Source: Mycobacterium sp. IDR2000157661
GTDB lineage: Bacteria; Actinomycetota; Actinomycetes; Mycobacteriales; Mycobacteriaceae
Length of the DNA stretch: 64,000 nucleotides
Reading direction: 5' to 3'
Assembly: GCF_022317005.1 (NCBI RefSeq)
Contig: NZ_CP081006.1
Span: 4,836,001-4,900,000 of the forward strand
Shown here: positions 15,425 to 24,261 of the stretch, piece by piece
How the letters are laid out: each line of letters starts with the position of its first letter
Position numbering within the stretch: the first letter of the stretch is position 1
Program-made: the position numbers and the translations under genes
The notes under the pieces: model-generated
What the model saw: only the letters and a program-made list of their open reading frames with translations
Databases searched by the model: none
What the model was told of the DNA's origin: nothing

Positions 15425-17533
15425 TCACACGCCGTCGGGTCCGCGCTCCAGCAACCGGCCGAAGCCGTCCTCGTCGAGGACCGGCACACCGAGTTCGACG
15501 GCCTTGTCGTACTTGGAGCCCGGGGAATCGCCCGCGACCACGTAGGCCGTCTTCTTCGACACCGAACTGGCGGCCTTGCCGCCGCGTGCGACGATCGCTT
15601 CCTTGGCATCGTCGCGCGAGAACCCGCTCAGCGACCCGGTGACCACGATCGACAGTCCCTCCAGGGTGCGCTCGATGCTGGTGTCGCGTTCGTCGGCCAT
15701 CCGCACACCCGCGGCGCGCCACTTGTCGATGATCGAACGGTGCCAGTCGACGGTGAACCACTCGGTCACCGCCGCGGCGATCGTCGGGCCGACGCCTTCC
15801 ACCACTGCCAGCTGCTCCTCCGAGGCCGCCATGATCGCGTCGAGGTCGCCGTACTCGGTGGCCAGCGCACGCGCCGCCGTGGGACCGACGTGCCGGATCG
15901 ACAATGCCACCAGCACCCGCCACAGCGGTTTGGACTTCGCGTCGTGCAGATTCACCAGCAGCCGCTTGCCGTTGGCCGACAAGTTGCCGTCCTTGGTCCG
16001 GAACAGCTCGGTACGCAACAGATCCTCGCTGCCGAGCGTGAACAGGTCTCCCTCATCGGCGATGACACCGCCCTGCAGCAGCGCGGTGGCCGCCTCGTAC
16101 CCGAGCCCCTCGATGTCGAACGCGCCGCGGCCCGCCACGTGGAACACGCGCTCGCGCAACTGCGCCGGGCACGAGCGCGTGTTCGGACAGCGGATGTCGG
16201 CGTCCCCCTCCTTGGCAGGCGCCAGCAAAGTCCCGCACTCCGGACAGTGCGTCGGCATCACGAACTCGCGTTCGGAGCCGTCACGCAGATCGACCACCGG
16301 ACCCAATACCTCCGGAATTACGTCGCCGGCCTTGCGAATCACCACGGTGTCACCGATCAGGACGCCCTTGCGCTTGACCTCCGACGCGTTGTGCAGGGTG
16401 GCCTGGCTGACCGTCGAGCCCGCCACTTTGACCGGTTCCATCCAGGCGAACGGGGTGACGCGGCCGGTGCGCCCGACGTTGACCCGGATCTCGAGCAGCC
16501 TGGTCTGCGCCTCTTCCGGTGGGTATTTGTAGGCGATCGCCCAGCGGGGTGCGCGCGAGGTGGACCCGAGCCGACGCTGCAGCGCCACGTCGTCGACTTT
16601 GACCACCACACCGTCGATTTCATGCTCGACGTCGTGGCGGTGCTCGCCCCAGTAGGTGATGCGCTCGGTCACCGCGTCCAGGCCGCTGACCGCGGCGGTG
16701 TGCTCGGAGACCGGCAGTCCCCACGCCTTGAGCGCGCGGTAGGCGTCGTGCAATGTCTTGGGCCGGAAACCCTCGGCGTGGCCGAGGCCGTGGCAGATCA
16801 TCCGCAGTTTGCGGCGCGCGGTGACCGCGGGGTTCTTCTGCCGCAACGAGCCCGCGGCGCTGTTGCGCGGGTTGGCGAACGGTGGTTTGCCCTCGGCGAC
16901 CAGGCCTGCGTTGAGGTCCTCGAAGTCGGTGACCCGGAAGAACACCTCGCCGCGCACTTCGAGCACCTTCGGTAAGGCGAATTCTTCCGATGGCGAAAGC
17001 CTTTCGGGCACATCGTCGATGGTGCGGGCATTGAGCGTGACGTCTTCGCCGGTGCGTCCGTCGCCGCGGGTGGCGGCACGCTCCAACCGGCCGTCGCGGT
17101 AGACCAGCGACAGCGCGACGCCGTCGATCTTGAGCTCGCACAGGAAGTCGGCGTCCTCACCGATCTCGCCCTTGAGCCGACCGGCCCACGCGGCGAGCTC
17201 CTCGGGCGTGAAGGCGTTGTCCAGGCTCAGCATCCGCTCGAGATGGTCGGCGGGGTTGAAATCGGTGGCGAAGCCCGCGCCGCCGACCAGCTGGGTGGGC
17301 GAATCGGGAGCGCGCAGCTCGGGATGCTGGTCTTCGAGGGTCTGCAGATCGCGCAGCAGCTTGTCGAACTCGGCGTCGGTGATGATCGGGGCATCGCGCA
17401 CGTAGTAACGGAACTGGTGGCTTCGAACCTCGTCGGCGAGCTCCTGCCAGCGGCGGCGCAGATCCGCCTCGGCGGCGTCGTCGGACTGTTCGGCCAGCGC
17501 AGCCTGCGATTCCGGAGTTGCCTTGGAGCTCAC
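15425..17533 (-). CDS. ligA: NAD+-dependent DNA ligase
   Basis: Essential replicative ligase, 702 residues. Ia domain at the N-terminus (RYYVRDAPIITDAEFDKLL) for NMN exchange; adenylation motif LKIDGVALSLVY with the AMP-accepting Lys (~res 120); OB fold; four-Cys zinc finger (CPECGTLL ... CPNTRSCPAQ); HhH domain (HVGPTAARALATEYGDLDA); and a C-terminal BRCT domain starting LEGLSIVVTGSLSGFSRDDA. Start ATG 17533. All expected domains are intact. Confidence 0.97.
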   Translation of the reverse strand: MSSKATPESQAALAEQSDDAAEADLRRRWQELADEVRSHQFRYYVRDAPIITDAEFDKLLRDLQTLEDQHPELRAPDSPTQLVGGAGFATDFNPADHLERMLSLDNAFTPEELAAWAGRLKGEIGEDADFLCELKIDGVALSLVYRDGRLERAATRGDGRTGEDVTLNARTIDDVPERLSPSEEFALPKVLEVRGEVFFRVTDFEDLNAGLVAEGKPPFANPRNSAAGSLRQKNPAVTARRKLRMICHGLGHAEGFRPKTLHDAYRALKAWGLPVSEHTAAVSGLDAVTERITYWGEHRHDVEHEIDGVVVKVDDVALQRRLGSTSRAPRWAIAYKYPPEEAQTRLLEIRVNVGRTGRVTPFAWMEPVKVAGSTVSQATLHNASEVKRKGVLIGDTVVIRKAGDVIPEVLGPVVDLRDGSEREFVMPTHCPECGTLLAPAKEGDADIRCPNTRSCPAQLRERVFHVAGRGAFDIEGLGYEAATALLQGGVIADEGDLFTLGSEDLLRTELFRTKDGNLSANGKRLLVNLHDAKSKPLWRVLVALSIRHVGPTAARALATEYGDLDAIMAASEEQLAVVEGVGPTIAAAVTEWFTVDWHRSIIDKWRAAGVRMADERDTSIERTLEGLSIVVTGSLSGFSRDDAKEAIVARGGKAASSVSKKTAYVVAGDSPGSKYDKAVELGVPVLDEDGFGRLLERGPDGV

Positions 17534-17585
17534 TCACGCAGGCTAACCGAGCCGTCGGACACACCGGCTTCGCTACCCTGGCCCC

Positions 17586-17990
17586 ATGCCGCACCCGATC
17601 ATGTTTCGCGATGACGATCCGGTGCTGGCGCGGGTGCGCCAGATCGCCCTGGCGTTCCCGCAGGCGTTCGAGAAGGTCTCGCACGGCAGGCCGGTGTTCT
17701 GCGCGCCGAAGGTCTTCGTCCACTACAGCGCAAGCGTGAAGCCGTCGGCGAAGGGCGAGCACACTCAGTATCCGCAGTCGATTCTTGTGAAGGCCGACCC
17801 AAGTGACCGGCCCGCGCTCGAAGCCGACCCCCGCTTCTTCTATCCGGCCTATCTCGGTCCGTCGGGCTGGCTCGGTCTGGACCTGACGGTCACCAAGCAG
17901 GTCGACTGGGACGAAGTCGGTGAACTGATCGACGCGTCGTTCCGGCTGACCGCCCCCAAGAAGCTGGTCAAGCAGCTGGACCAAGCCTGA
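17586..17990 (+). CDS. MmcQ/YjbR-family protein
   Basis: Protein of 134 residues with a MmcQ/YjbR-like fold (also seen in the DNA-binding double-wing family): RQIALAFPQAFEKVSHGRPVFCAPKVFVHYS, then FYPAYLGPSGWLGLDLT and a helical end EVGELIDASFRLTAPKKLVKQL. Members are usually annotated as hypothetical. Divergent from ligA; 38 nt before the acyl-CoA ligase gene, so co-transcription is possible. Confidence 0.8.
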   Translation: MPHPIMFRDDDPVLARVRQIALAFPQAFEKVSHGRPVFCAPKVFVHYSASVKPSAKGEHTQYPQSILVKADPSDRPALEADPRFFYPAYLGPSGWLGLDLTVTKQVDWDEVGELIDASFRLTAPKKLVKQLDQA

Positions 17991-18028
17991 CCCGACAAGC
18001 GACAGAACATGATTCGATCGGAGGCGCC

Positions 18029-19648
18029 ATGAGTTTCGCGAGCCCGTTCCCCGAAGTCGACATCCCGTCCACCAGCGTCTACGACTACCTCTTCGCTCAC
18101 ATCGCCGAAGACGACCTCGACCGGGTCGCGCTGGTCGACGCGAAGTCCGGCCGACAGACCACCTACCGGGAGATGATCGCGCGCGTCGACGCGTTCGCCG
18201 GTGCGCTGACTAGACGCGGAATCGGCGTCGGCGACGTCGTCGGGCTGCTGTCTCCCAACAGCTCCGGGTTCGCGGTCGCCTTCCACGGCATCCTGCGCGC
18301 GGGTGCGACGGCCACCACCGTCAACGCGCTGTTCACCGCCAAGGACATCGCCAAGCAGCTGACCGACTCGGGCGCCAAGATGCTGGTGACGGTCACCCCG
18401 CTGCTGACCCAGGCCAAGGAGGGGGCCGCCGCCGCAGGCCTGCCCGACGACGCCCTGGTGGTGCTCGACGGCGCCGGCAGCGAGGCCGACGGCCATCCCA
18501 ACGCCGACGAGCTGCTGGGCTCGGCCGCGAGCGCGCCCGAGGTGAGTTTCGCCCCGTCGTCACATCTGGCGGTGCTGCCCTACAGTTCCGGAACCACCGG
18601 CAACCCGAAGGGCGTGATGCTCACGCACCGCAACCTGGTCGCCAACGTCGCGCAGATCCGCCCGCTGCACGGGATGGTGGCCGATGACGCCGTGTTGGCG
18701 GTGCTGCCCTTCTTCCACATCTACGGGATGACGGTGCTGCTCAACGCCGCCTTGCACGCGCGGGCCCGGCTGATCATCATGCCGAGCTTCGACCTCGGCG
18801 ACTTCCTGGGCAACATCCAGGACCACCAGTGCACCATCGCGTTCATCGCGCCGCCGGTCGCCGTCGCGCTGGCCAAGCATCCGCTGATCGACGAGTACGA
18901 CCTGTCCTCGCTCAACGTCGTCATGTCAGGCGCAGCTCCCCTGGACGCCGACCTCGGCCACGCCGTCGCGAAGCGGCTGGGCTGCCGCGTCGTGCAGGGA
19001 TACGGCATGAGCGAGTTGAGCCCGGTCAGCCACATCACCCCGTTCGACGCCGGCGCCCACGACATGAAGGCGAACGCGCCGCTCAGTTCCGTGGGTTGGA
19101 CGGTGTCCAACGCCGCCTCCAAGATCGTCGACCCCGAGACCGGCGAGGTGATCCACCCGCCCGCCGAGGGTCTCAGCGCGACGGGCGAGCTGTGGTTCAA
19201 GGGCCCCAACGTGATGGCGGGCTACCTCAACAACGAGAGCGCCACCCGGGAGACCATCGACGACGACGGATGGCTGCACACCGGCGATCTCGCGCAAGTC
19301 GACGCCCACGGCTGCGTGTACATCGTCGATCGGCTCAAGGAGCTGATCAAGTACAAGGGTTACCAGGTGCCGCCCGCCGAACTGGAAGCCGTTCTGCTCA
19401 GCCACCCCGACATCGCCGACGCCGCCGTGGTCGGCGTGACCGACGCCGAGGGTGAAGAGGTGCCGAAGGCGTTCGTGGTCAAGCAATCCGGCTCGGAGCT
19501 GACCGAGGACGCCGTCATCGCGTTCGTCGCCGAACAGGTCGCGCCCTACAAGAAGGTCCGCCAGGTCGAGTTCATCGAGGCGGTGCCCAAATCGGCGTCG
19601 GGCAAGATACTGCGCAAGGATCTGCGCGGTGCGTCAGGACGGGTGTAG
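18029..19648 (+). CDS. Acyl-CoA / 4-coumarate-CoA ligase family protein
   Basis: ANL-superfamily adenylating enzyme of 539 residues that activates a carboxylic acid as acyl-AMP and transfers it to CoA. Core motifs in order: P-loop YSSGTTGNPKGVMLTHRN, A5 GYGMSELSPVSHI, A7 GWLHTGDLAQVD, A8 hinge VDRLKELIKYKGYQVPPAELE and catalytic Lys in PKSASGKILRKDL. GYGMSE and YKGYQVPPAELE are typical of plant-like 4CL enzymes. Substrate (aromatic or fatty acid) unresolved. GGAGG 7 nt before ATG 18029. The 3' end overlaps the convergent Pro-rich gene by 15 nt. Confidence 0.9.
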   Translation: MSFASPFPEVDIPSTSVYDYLFAHIAEDDLDRVALVDAKSGRQTTYREMIARVDAFAGALTRRGIGVGDVVGLLSPNSSGFAVAFHGILRAGATATTVNALFTAKDIAKQLTDSGAKMLVTVTPLLTQAKEGAAAAGLPDDALVVLDGAGSEADGHPNADELLGSAASAPEVSFAPSSHLAVLPYSSGTTGNPKGVMLTHRNLVANVAQIRPLHGMVADDAVLAVLPFFHIYGMTVLLNAALHARARLIIMPSFDLGDFLGNIQDHQCTIAFIAPPVAVALAKHPLIDEYDLSSLNVVMSGAAPLDADLGHAVAKRLGCRVVQGYGMSELSPVSHITPFDAGAHDMKANAPLSSVGWTVSNAASKIVDPETGEVIHPPAEGLSATGELWFKGPNVMAGYLNNESATRETIDDDGWLHTGDLAQVDAHGCVYIVDRLKELIKYKGYQVPPAELEAVLLSHPDIADAAVVGVTDAEGEEVPKAFVVKQSGSELTEDAVIAFVAEQVAPYKKVRQVEFIEAVPKSASGKILRKDLRGASGRV

Positions 19649-20422
19649 CCGCTCGGCGGACTGCGCCGCACGGGCCTGGCGGTAGCCGAGCGCCGCCCCG
19701 GCGACCGGGATGAGCAACAGACCCGCGACGGCCCACAGCGGGTCGGTGAGTCCGGTCGCCGGCGCGACGACGAACTGCCGTACGACGGCAGGCGGTGTGA
19801 CGATGCGCTCCTCCAGGGACGGCACCGGCGCCGCTTGCGGCGGGGGCGGCGGGGGCGGCGGGGGCAGAGGTGGCGCGGCCGGTGGCGGCGCCGAGGGCGC
19901 CCGCCACTGCGGTTGTGGGTCGTCGCCGCCGGCGGCCGGCATCGCACTGTCTCCGAACGTCACGACGTGTGGTTGGGACGTCGACGTCGCCGGAGGCGAG
20001 TCCGAGCCGCCGCCGGAGCCCGAATCGGAGGCGCCGTCGGAGACCGAATCGGAGCCGCCCGGGCTCGGCCGGGCGGTGACCTCCCGGCCCGAGCCGACCC
20101 GGGTCTGTGGGCTACCGCCGCTCCAGCCGGTCGGGGCCTCGTCGACGGCCGACGCGCCGGCGCTTAAAGGGCCGTCACCGTCTCGACCAGTCGCCTGCCC
20201 GCGGTCACCGCCCTTGCCGCCACCTCCGGGCTCGTCGCGACCACCATTCCCACGATCGGAGCCGGCGCCGCGCTCAGAGCTGTTGCCGCGATCCGAGCCT
20301 CCGGAGCCACCGGGATCGCCACCGGGATCGGCGAATGCGACTTCGGCGCCCGGGCCACCGAGCAACAGGAACACCGAAACCACTCCGACACCTGCTGCCA
20401 GGCGCGAGTTGGTACGAGCCAC
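19634..20422 (-). CDS. Gly/Ser/Pro-rich exported membrane protein
   Basis: Protein of 262 residues. The signal peptide (RTNSRLAAGVGVVSVFLLLG) ends with a likely cleavage site AFA-DP. Residues ~33-170 are low-complexity Gly/Ser/Asp/Arg, then Pro-rich (PPLPPPPPPPPPQ). The C-terminus has one transmembrane helix (LWAVAGLLLIPVAGAALGY) and a short basic tail: a type I membrane protein with a long disordered stalk. GTG 20422 has AGAGGAACA upstream and places the signal peptide at the N-terminus; the ATG at 20473 would add a non-signal extension. Function unknown. Confidence 0.75.
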   Translation of the reverse strand: MARTNSRLAAGVGVVSVFLLLGGPGAEVAFADPGGDPGGSGGSDRGNSSERGAGSDRGNGGRDEPGGGGKGGDRGQATGRDGDGPLSAGASAVDEAPTGWSGGSPQTRVGSGREVTARPSPGGSDSVSDGASDSGSGGGSDSPPATSTSQPHVVTFGDSAMPAAGGDDPQPQWRAPSAPPPAAPPLPPPPPPPPPQAAPVPSLEERIVTPPAVVRQFVVAPATGLTDPLWAVAGLLLIPVAGAALGYRQARAAQSAERLHPS

Positions 20423-20521
20423 TGTTCCTCTCCCCGGACCGGCGTGGACGAAGCGACGGGATTTGCCAAGCATTGTCGCACGCCGCCGCCGCGAATTTGA
20501 GAGCTCTGCGCCAATCGGGGC

Positions 20522-20875
20522 TCAACCGTTGGATTCGACCTCCTCGACGAACGTGCGCAGTCGGTCGATCGCGCGGTCCCATCGCTGCGACAGCGCGGTG
20601 AGGTATTCGCTGGCATCTGCCAGCGGCCGAGGCTGCATCCGCCAGATCCGCTCGCGGCCGGCGCGGCGGCTGCTCACGAGACCAGCCGACTCGAGCAGCT
20701 GCAGGTGCTTGGTCGTCGCCTGCCTGCTGACGGGCACCACCTGCGCGATGTCGGTCGTCGAGCACGGCCCGCCGTCGCACAACCGGATGACGATCCGCAG
20801 CCGATTCGGGTCACCGAGTGCATCGAAGTACGACGAGAACGCCCGCACCGGCGCCTCGGCCGCAGTCGGAATCAC
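20522..20875 (-). CDS. ArsR-family transcriptional regulator
   Basis: Protein of 117 residues with a winged helix-turn-helix (FDALGDPNRLRIVIRLCDGGPCSTTDIAQVVPVSRQATTKHLQLLESAGLVSSRRAGRERIW). It resembles the SdpR-like ArsR group without an obvious metal site. GTG 20875 overlaps the stop of the SRPBCC gene (GTGA), so the pair is one operon with the regulator second. The two matching palindromes upstream of the SRPBCC gene are candidate operators for it. Confidence 0.87.
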   Translation of the reverse strand: MIPTAAEAPVRAFSSYFDALGDPNRLRIVIRLCDGGPCSTTDIAQVVPVSRQATTKHLQLLESAGLVSSRRAGRERIWRMQPRPLADASEYLTALSQRWDRAIDRLRTFVEEVESNG

Positions 20876-21366
20876 ACCCGCTGGTCCAGCGCCAGGTACT
20901 TTTTGACCAGCCTGGTCTGGGCTGCCCAGCCCTCGCTGTTGCCCTCGTAGGCCGATGCGCGGCGGGCGGCGGGCAGCGCGTCGAACCCGGATTCGACGAT
21001 GCGTAGCAACACCCCGCCGTCGATTTGCTCCAGCGTGAATTCCACCAGCGTGGTGGGTTCGCTGTCGGGATCGGCGCCGTCCTCGACGCCGTAGGGATGC
21101 CACCGGTACGCCAGCCGGCGCGGTGGCTCCACCGCGACGATGTGCCAGGTGTCGGCCTGGCCGGCGTGGGGCTCCTGCGCTTTCGCGACGTCGGCGTCGA
21201 CGGCCGTCGGGGTCATCACACCGGTGACCGATGTGCCCGCGACGAACGGTCCGTCGAACCGCACGCCGAACCACTGGCCGAACTCGTCGGCGTCGCTGAT
21301 CGCCCGCCAGACGCGCTCCAGCGGCGCATTGAGGGTGACGACTTTCTCGATCCGATCTGGACTCAT
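20872..21366 (-). CDS. SRPBCC (AHSA1/START-like) protein
   Basis: Protein of 164 residues of the AHSA1 branch of the SRPBCC fold, a lipid- or hydrophobic-ligand-binding helix-grip. It starts IEKVVTLNAPLERVWRAISDADEFGQWFGVRFDG; the C-terminal helix is GWAAQTRLVKKYLALD. Genes like this are commonly paired with ArsR regulators. ATG 21366 is preceded by an ideal AGGAGG at 7 nt, and that ribosome site lies inside a palindrome (21369-21384). Confidence 0.87.
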   Translation of the reverse strand: MSPDRIEKVVTLNAPLERVWRAISDADEFGQWFGVRFDGPFVAGTSVTGVMTPTAVDADVAKAQEPHAGQADTWHIVAVEPPRRLAYRWHPYGVEDGADPDSEPTTLVEFTLEQIDGGVLLRIVESGFDALPAARRASAYEGNSEGWAAQTRLVKKYLALDQRV

Positions 21367-21368
21367 AT

Positions 21369-21384
21369 GCAACCTCCTAGTTGC
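21369..21384. promoter_or_regulatory. Operator-like palindrome 1 over the SRPBCC ribosome site
   Basis: GCAAC-CTCCTA-GTTGC, a 16-bp inverted repeat whose spacer is the AGGAGG ribosome-binding site read on the minus strand. It is the same size and has the same arms as the repeat at 21415-21430. Confidence 0.65.
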
Positions 21385-21389
21385 TTCTC

Positions 21390-21418
21390 ACGGTAGCGGT
21401 AGCCCCAGCGGGAAGCAA
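21390..21418 (-). promoter_or_regulatory. Predicted promoter of the SRPBCC-arsR operon
   Basis: Minus-strand TTGCTT (21413-21418) and TACCGT (21390-21395) are separated by 17 nt. The -35 box overlaps the left arm of palindrome 2, and transcription would begin just before palindrome 1. Confidence 0.6.
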
Positions 21419-21430
21419 CCTTTTGGTTGC
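21415..21430. promoter_or_regulatory. Operator-like palindrome 2 over the SRPBCC-arsR -35 box
   Basis: GCAAC-CTTTTG-GTTGC (full arms GCAACC/GGTTGC, 4-nt spacer). Binding here would block the -35 hexamer. Start-to-start distance from palindrome 1 is 46 bp. Confidence 0.65.
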
Positions 21431-21457
21431 ACTTTCTGTCTTCGACTGCGACGGAAG

Positions 21458-22468
21458 CTAGATGGCGTCGGGATCTTCGGTGAAGGCGTCGGCCGCCTTC
21501 TGGGCGAGCCCGACAGCCGTGCGTGCCCATTCGGCGGTCGCCGACGCCAGCCCGCACGCCGGGGTGATGCCGATGCGCTGTCGCACGAGCGTTCGGGCGA
21601 AGCCCAGCCGGTCGGTGACGGCCACCGCCGCCCTGGCCATCTCCTCCGACGACGGCCGTACGGGCGGAGCGACCGACGGCACCACGCCGAGCAGCACCGT
21701 GCGCCCGCTCTCGACGAATTCGCCGATGCCGTCGAGGTCCTCGGCGACCAGTGTCGACGCGTCGAGCGCGACGGCGTGTATCGCGCTGCGCTGCAACACC
21801 TTCCAAGGCAGTGCCGAGGCGCAGCTGTGCACCAGCACATCGGCGCCCACGGTGGCCACGCACTCGTCGAGCAGGCCGATCACCTCGGACTCGTCGACCG
21901 GATGCACCGGCGTGAGGCTGGTGACCCCGGTCAGCCGGCCGCGCAACGCAGCGGTGAGCAGCGGCTCGTCGAACTGCACCGCGACGGAGATGTCCAACCG
22001 TCGCGCCACCGCGGCACGGTGTCGGGCCATCCCCTCGGCCAGCGAGGCGGCCAGGTCCCGGACGGCGCCGGAATCGGTGATCGCTCGATGCCCGGTGGAC
22101 AGTTCCAGCTGCGCGGCCAGCGTGATCGGCCCGGGCGCCTGCACCTTGACCGTGCGGCCCCCGCCGCGTAAGCCGGCCTTCTCCCACGCCTCCTCCAGCG
22201 CGTCGAGGTCCTCGTCGAGCAGGCTCACCGCCCGTCGTGTCACGGCGCTGCGGCCGGCGGCGATGCGGTAGCCACGGGGCACGGTGTCGATCGCGATGTC
22301 CACAAGCAGCGCCCCGGCACGTCCGATCATGTCGGCGCCGACGCCACGGCCCGGCAACTCGACCAGGTGCGGCAGCGTGTGCAGTTCCCCGACCACCACC
22401 TCGGCGGCCTCGCGCGCCGACGTGCCCGGCCACGATCCGATGCCGGTCGCTGCGGCGAAAACACTCAC
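21458..22468 (-). CDS. MetE C-terminal-domain-like protein (Rv3015c-like)
   Basis: Protein of 336 residues resembling the C-terminal, zinc-binding half of cobalamin-independent methionine synthase: TGIGSWPGTS, VQAPGPITLAAQLEL, VQFDEPLLTAAL, DVLVHSCASALPWKVL and ITPACGLASAT. His/Cys in VHSC and Cys in PACGL fit the zinc ligands of the family. No folate-binding half is present, so true methionine synthase activity is doubtful. TACTGT at 22476-22481 is 7 nt before GTG 22468: a leaderless start. Confidence 0.85.
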   Translation of the reverse strand: MSVFAAATGIGSWPGTSAREAAEVVVGELHTLPHLVELPGRGVGADMIGRAGALLVDIAIDTVPRGYRIAAGRSAVTRRAVSLLDEDLDALEEAWEKAGLRGGGRTVKVQAPGPITLAAQLELSTGHRAITDSGAVRDLAASLAEGMARHRAAVARRLDISVAVQFDEPLLTAALRGRLTGVTSLTPVHPVDESEVIGLLDECVATVGADVLVHSCASALPWKVLQRSAIHAVALDASTLVAEDLDGIGEFVESGRTVLLGVVPSVAPPVRPSSEEMARAAVAVTDRLGFARTLVRQRIGITPACGLASATAEWARTAVGLAQKAADAFTEDPDAI

Positions 22469-22527
22469 TCGGCCGACAGTATTCGATTCCGGATAGGGTC
22501 GACCCCAAGGGTTGGGAAGGGACGCGC

Positions 22528-23172
22528 ATGCCCGTATCGCCAGGACGGATGATCCTGTGGTGCGCGGCGGCCGTGGTGATCGCGGGATGCACGCAGACCG
22601 TCGGTGGCGCTGCGATCCGCGCTGTGCCAGGCATCGACGAAGATTCTCGCTCGCCGATCGACGTCGACACGATCATGCTCGATCAATCGCAGATGCGCGC
22701 GATCACCGGGGCCGGTGACGACCTCACCATCATCCCGACGATGGACGGCAAGGTGCCCGTCGACATCGACCCGCTGGCCGAATCCGCTCCGCCGCAATGC
22801 CGCTGGGTGTTCGCCGAGACCGAGACCTTCGGGCGCGCCGTCGAGGAGTTCCACAAGACGACGTTCCAGTATCCGCCGCAGGGCGGACTGATCTCCGAAG
22901 GCGCCGCGGCCTACCGTGATCCCCCGACCGCACGACGCGCGTTCGACGACCTCCTTGCGCGCGTCGAGGATTGCGACGCAACGCCTTTGGGCGCGATGTT
23001 CGTCGGGGACTGGACCGCCGGCCCCGACATCCTGCAACTGCGCCTGCGCAGCGGCTGCGGTCGCGACTACCGGGTGAAGTCGGTGGTGCTCGTCGAGGTG
23101 ACCGCGTGCCGGTTCCCCGACTCGGTACCCGAGATCGTGATGATCAACATCTTGGCCAACGTGCCGGGCTAG
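22528..23172 (+). CDS. lpqA: LpqA-like lipoprotein, PknH-sensor-type domain
   Basis: Lipoprotein of 214 residues. Signal peptide (MILWCAAAVVIAGC) with lipobox IAGC; mature part resembles the PknH C-terminal-like extracellular domain (MLDQSQMRAITGAGDDL, then CRWVFAETETFGRAVEEFH, VEDCDATPLG and LRSGCGRDYRVKSVVLVEVTACRFPD). Four Cys in the mature domain match the two disulfides of that fold. Matches the position of Rv3016 (LpqA). The stop shares CTAG with the convergent mnmA stop. Confidence 0.85.
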   Translation: MPVSPGRMILWCAAAVVIAGCTQTVGGAAIRAVPGIDEDSRSPIDVDTIMLDQSQMRAITGAGDDLTIIPTMDGKVPVDIDPLAESAPPQCRWVFAETETFGRAVEEFHKTTFQYPPQGGLISEGAAAYRDPPTARRAFDDLLARVEDCDATPLGAMFVGDWTAGPDILQLRLRSGCGRDYRVKSVVLVEVTACRFPDSVPEIVMINILANVPG

Positions 23173-24236
23173 CGAGTGATCGTCGCGCTGCCCAACACCT
23201 CGTCGCCGTCGGGGTCGGGCCGGTAGAGCACCATGGTCTGACCCGACGCCACTCCCCGTAGCGGCGATCGCAGCTCGACGACGAGCCGGCCGCCGCGCAG
23301 TTCGGCCACCCCGTCGCCGAGCCCGCCGTGCGCGCGCACCTGCACCTGGCATTCCACCGGTCCGGCGGGTGCGACACCGCAGGTGAAGACGGGCCGCTCA
23401 CCGGTCAGCGTCCACACGTCGAGGTCTGCCGCGCCGCCGACGCGCACAGTAGCGGTGTCGGCGTCGATGCCGGTGACGTAGCGTGGCCGCCCGTCGGGTC
23501 CGGGTCCGGCGATTCCGAGGCCCTTGCGCTGCCCCACGGTGAACCCGTGCACGCCCTCGTGTTCGGCCAGTACCGTCCCGCCGGAATCGACGACGGCGCC
23601 GCGGCGCACACCGATGCGGGCGCCCAGGAAGGCACGCGTGTCGCCGGATGGGATGAAGCAGATGTCGTGGCTGTCGGGCTTGTCGGCGACGGCAAGCCCG
23701 CGCCGCGCGGCCTCCTCGCGAATCTGCGACTTGGGGGTGTCACCGATCGGGAACACCGCGTGGCGCAGCTGCTCGGCGGTCAGGACGGCGAGCACATACG
23801 ACTGGTCCTTGTCGGCGTCGACGGCGCGGCGCAGCCTGCCGTCGGCCAGCCGCGCATAGTGCCCGGTGGCCACCGCGTCGAACCCCAGCGCCAGGGCGCG
23901 AGCAGCCAAGGCCGAGAACTTGATCCGTTCGTTGCACCGCACGCAGGGGTTCGGTGTCTCGCCGCGCGCATAGGCCGAGACGAAGTCGTCGATGACGTCC
24001 TCTTTGAAGCGGTCGGCGAAATCCCAGACGTAGAAAGGGATATCGAGCACGTCGGCGACCCGGCGGGCGTCACCGGCATCCTCCTTCGAGCAGCACCCGC
24101 GCGACCCCGTGCGCAGCGTCCCGGGTGCGGCCGACAACGCCAGATGCACACCGACGACGTCGTGGCCCGCGTCGACCATCCGGGCGGCGGCGACCGAGGA
24201 GTCCACGCCACCGCTCATCGCCACCAGCACACGCAT
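23169..24236 (-). CDS. mnmA: tRNA-specific 2-thiouridylase
   Basis: Enzyme of 355 residues making 2-thiouridine at position 34 of Lys, Glu and Gln tRNAs. The PP-loop SGGVDSSVAA (res ~8) binds ATP; catalytic Cys pair in PNPCVRC (~res 100) and SHDICFIPSGDTR (~200). The C-terminal beta-barrel contacts tRNA. It lies 25 nt downstream of iscS, its probable sulfur donor, on the same strand. Start ATG 24236. Confidence 0.96.
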   Translation of the reverse strand: MRVLVAMSGGVDSSVAAARMVDAGHDVVGVHLALSAAPGTLRTGSRGCCSKEDAGDARRVADVLDIPFYVWDFADRFKEDVIDDFVSAYARGETPNPCVRCNERIKFSALAARALALGFDAVATGHYARLADGRLRRAVDADKDQSYVLAVLTAEQLRHAVFPIGDTPKSQIREEAARRGLAVADKPDSHDICFIPSGDTRAFLGARIGVRRGAVVDSGGTVLAEHEGVHGFTVGQRKGLGIAGPGPDGRPRYVTGIDADTATVRVGGAADLDVWTLTGERPVFTCGVAPAGPVECQVQVRAHGGLGDGVAELRGGRLVVELRSPLRGVASGQTMVLYRPDPDGDEVLGSATITR

Positions 24237-24261
24237 CAGCGACGCCTCTTCGCGCAAGCGC

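Noticed and set aside
22469..22676. N-terminal extension or separate gene upstream of the MetE-like protein
   Set aside because: It overlaps the lpqA start region and lies upstream of the predicted leaderless promoter at 22476-22481.
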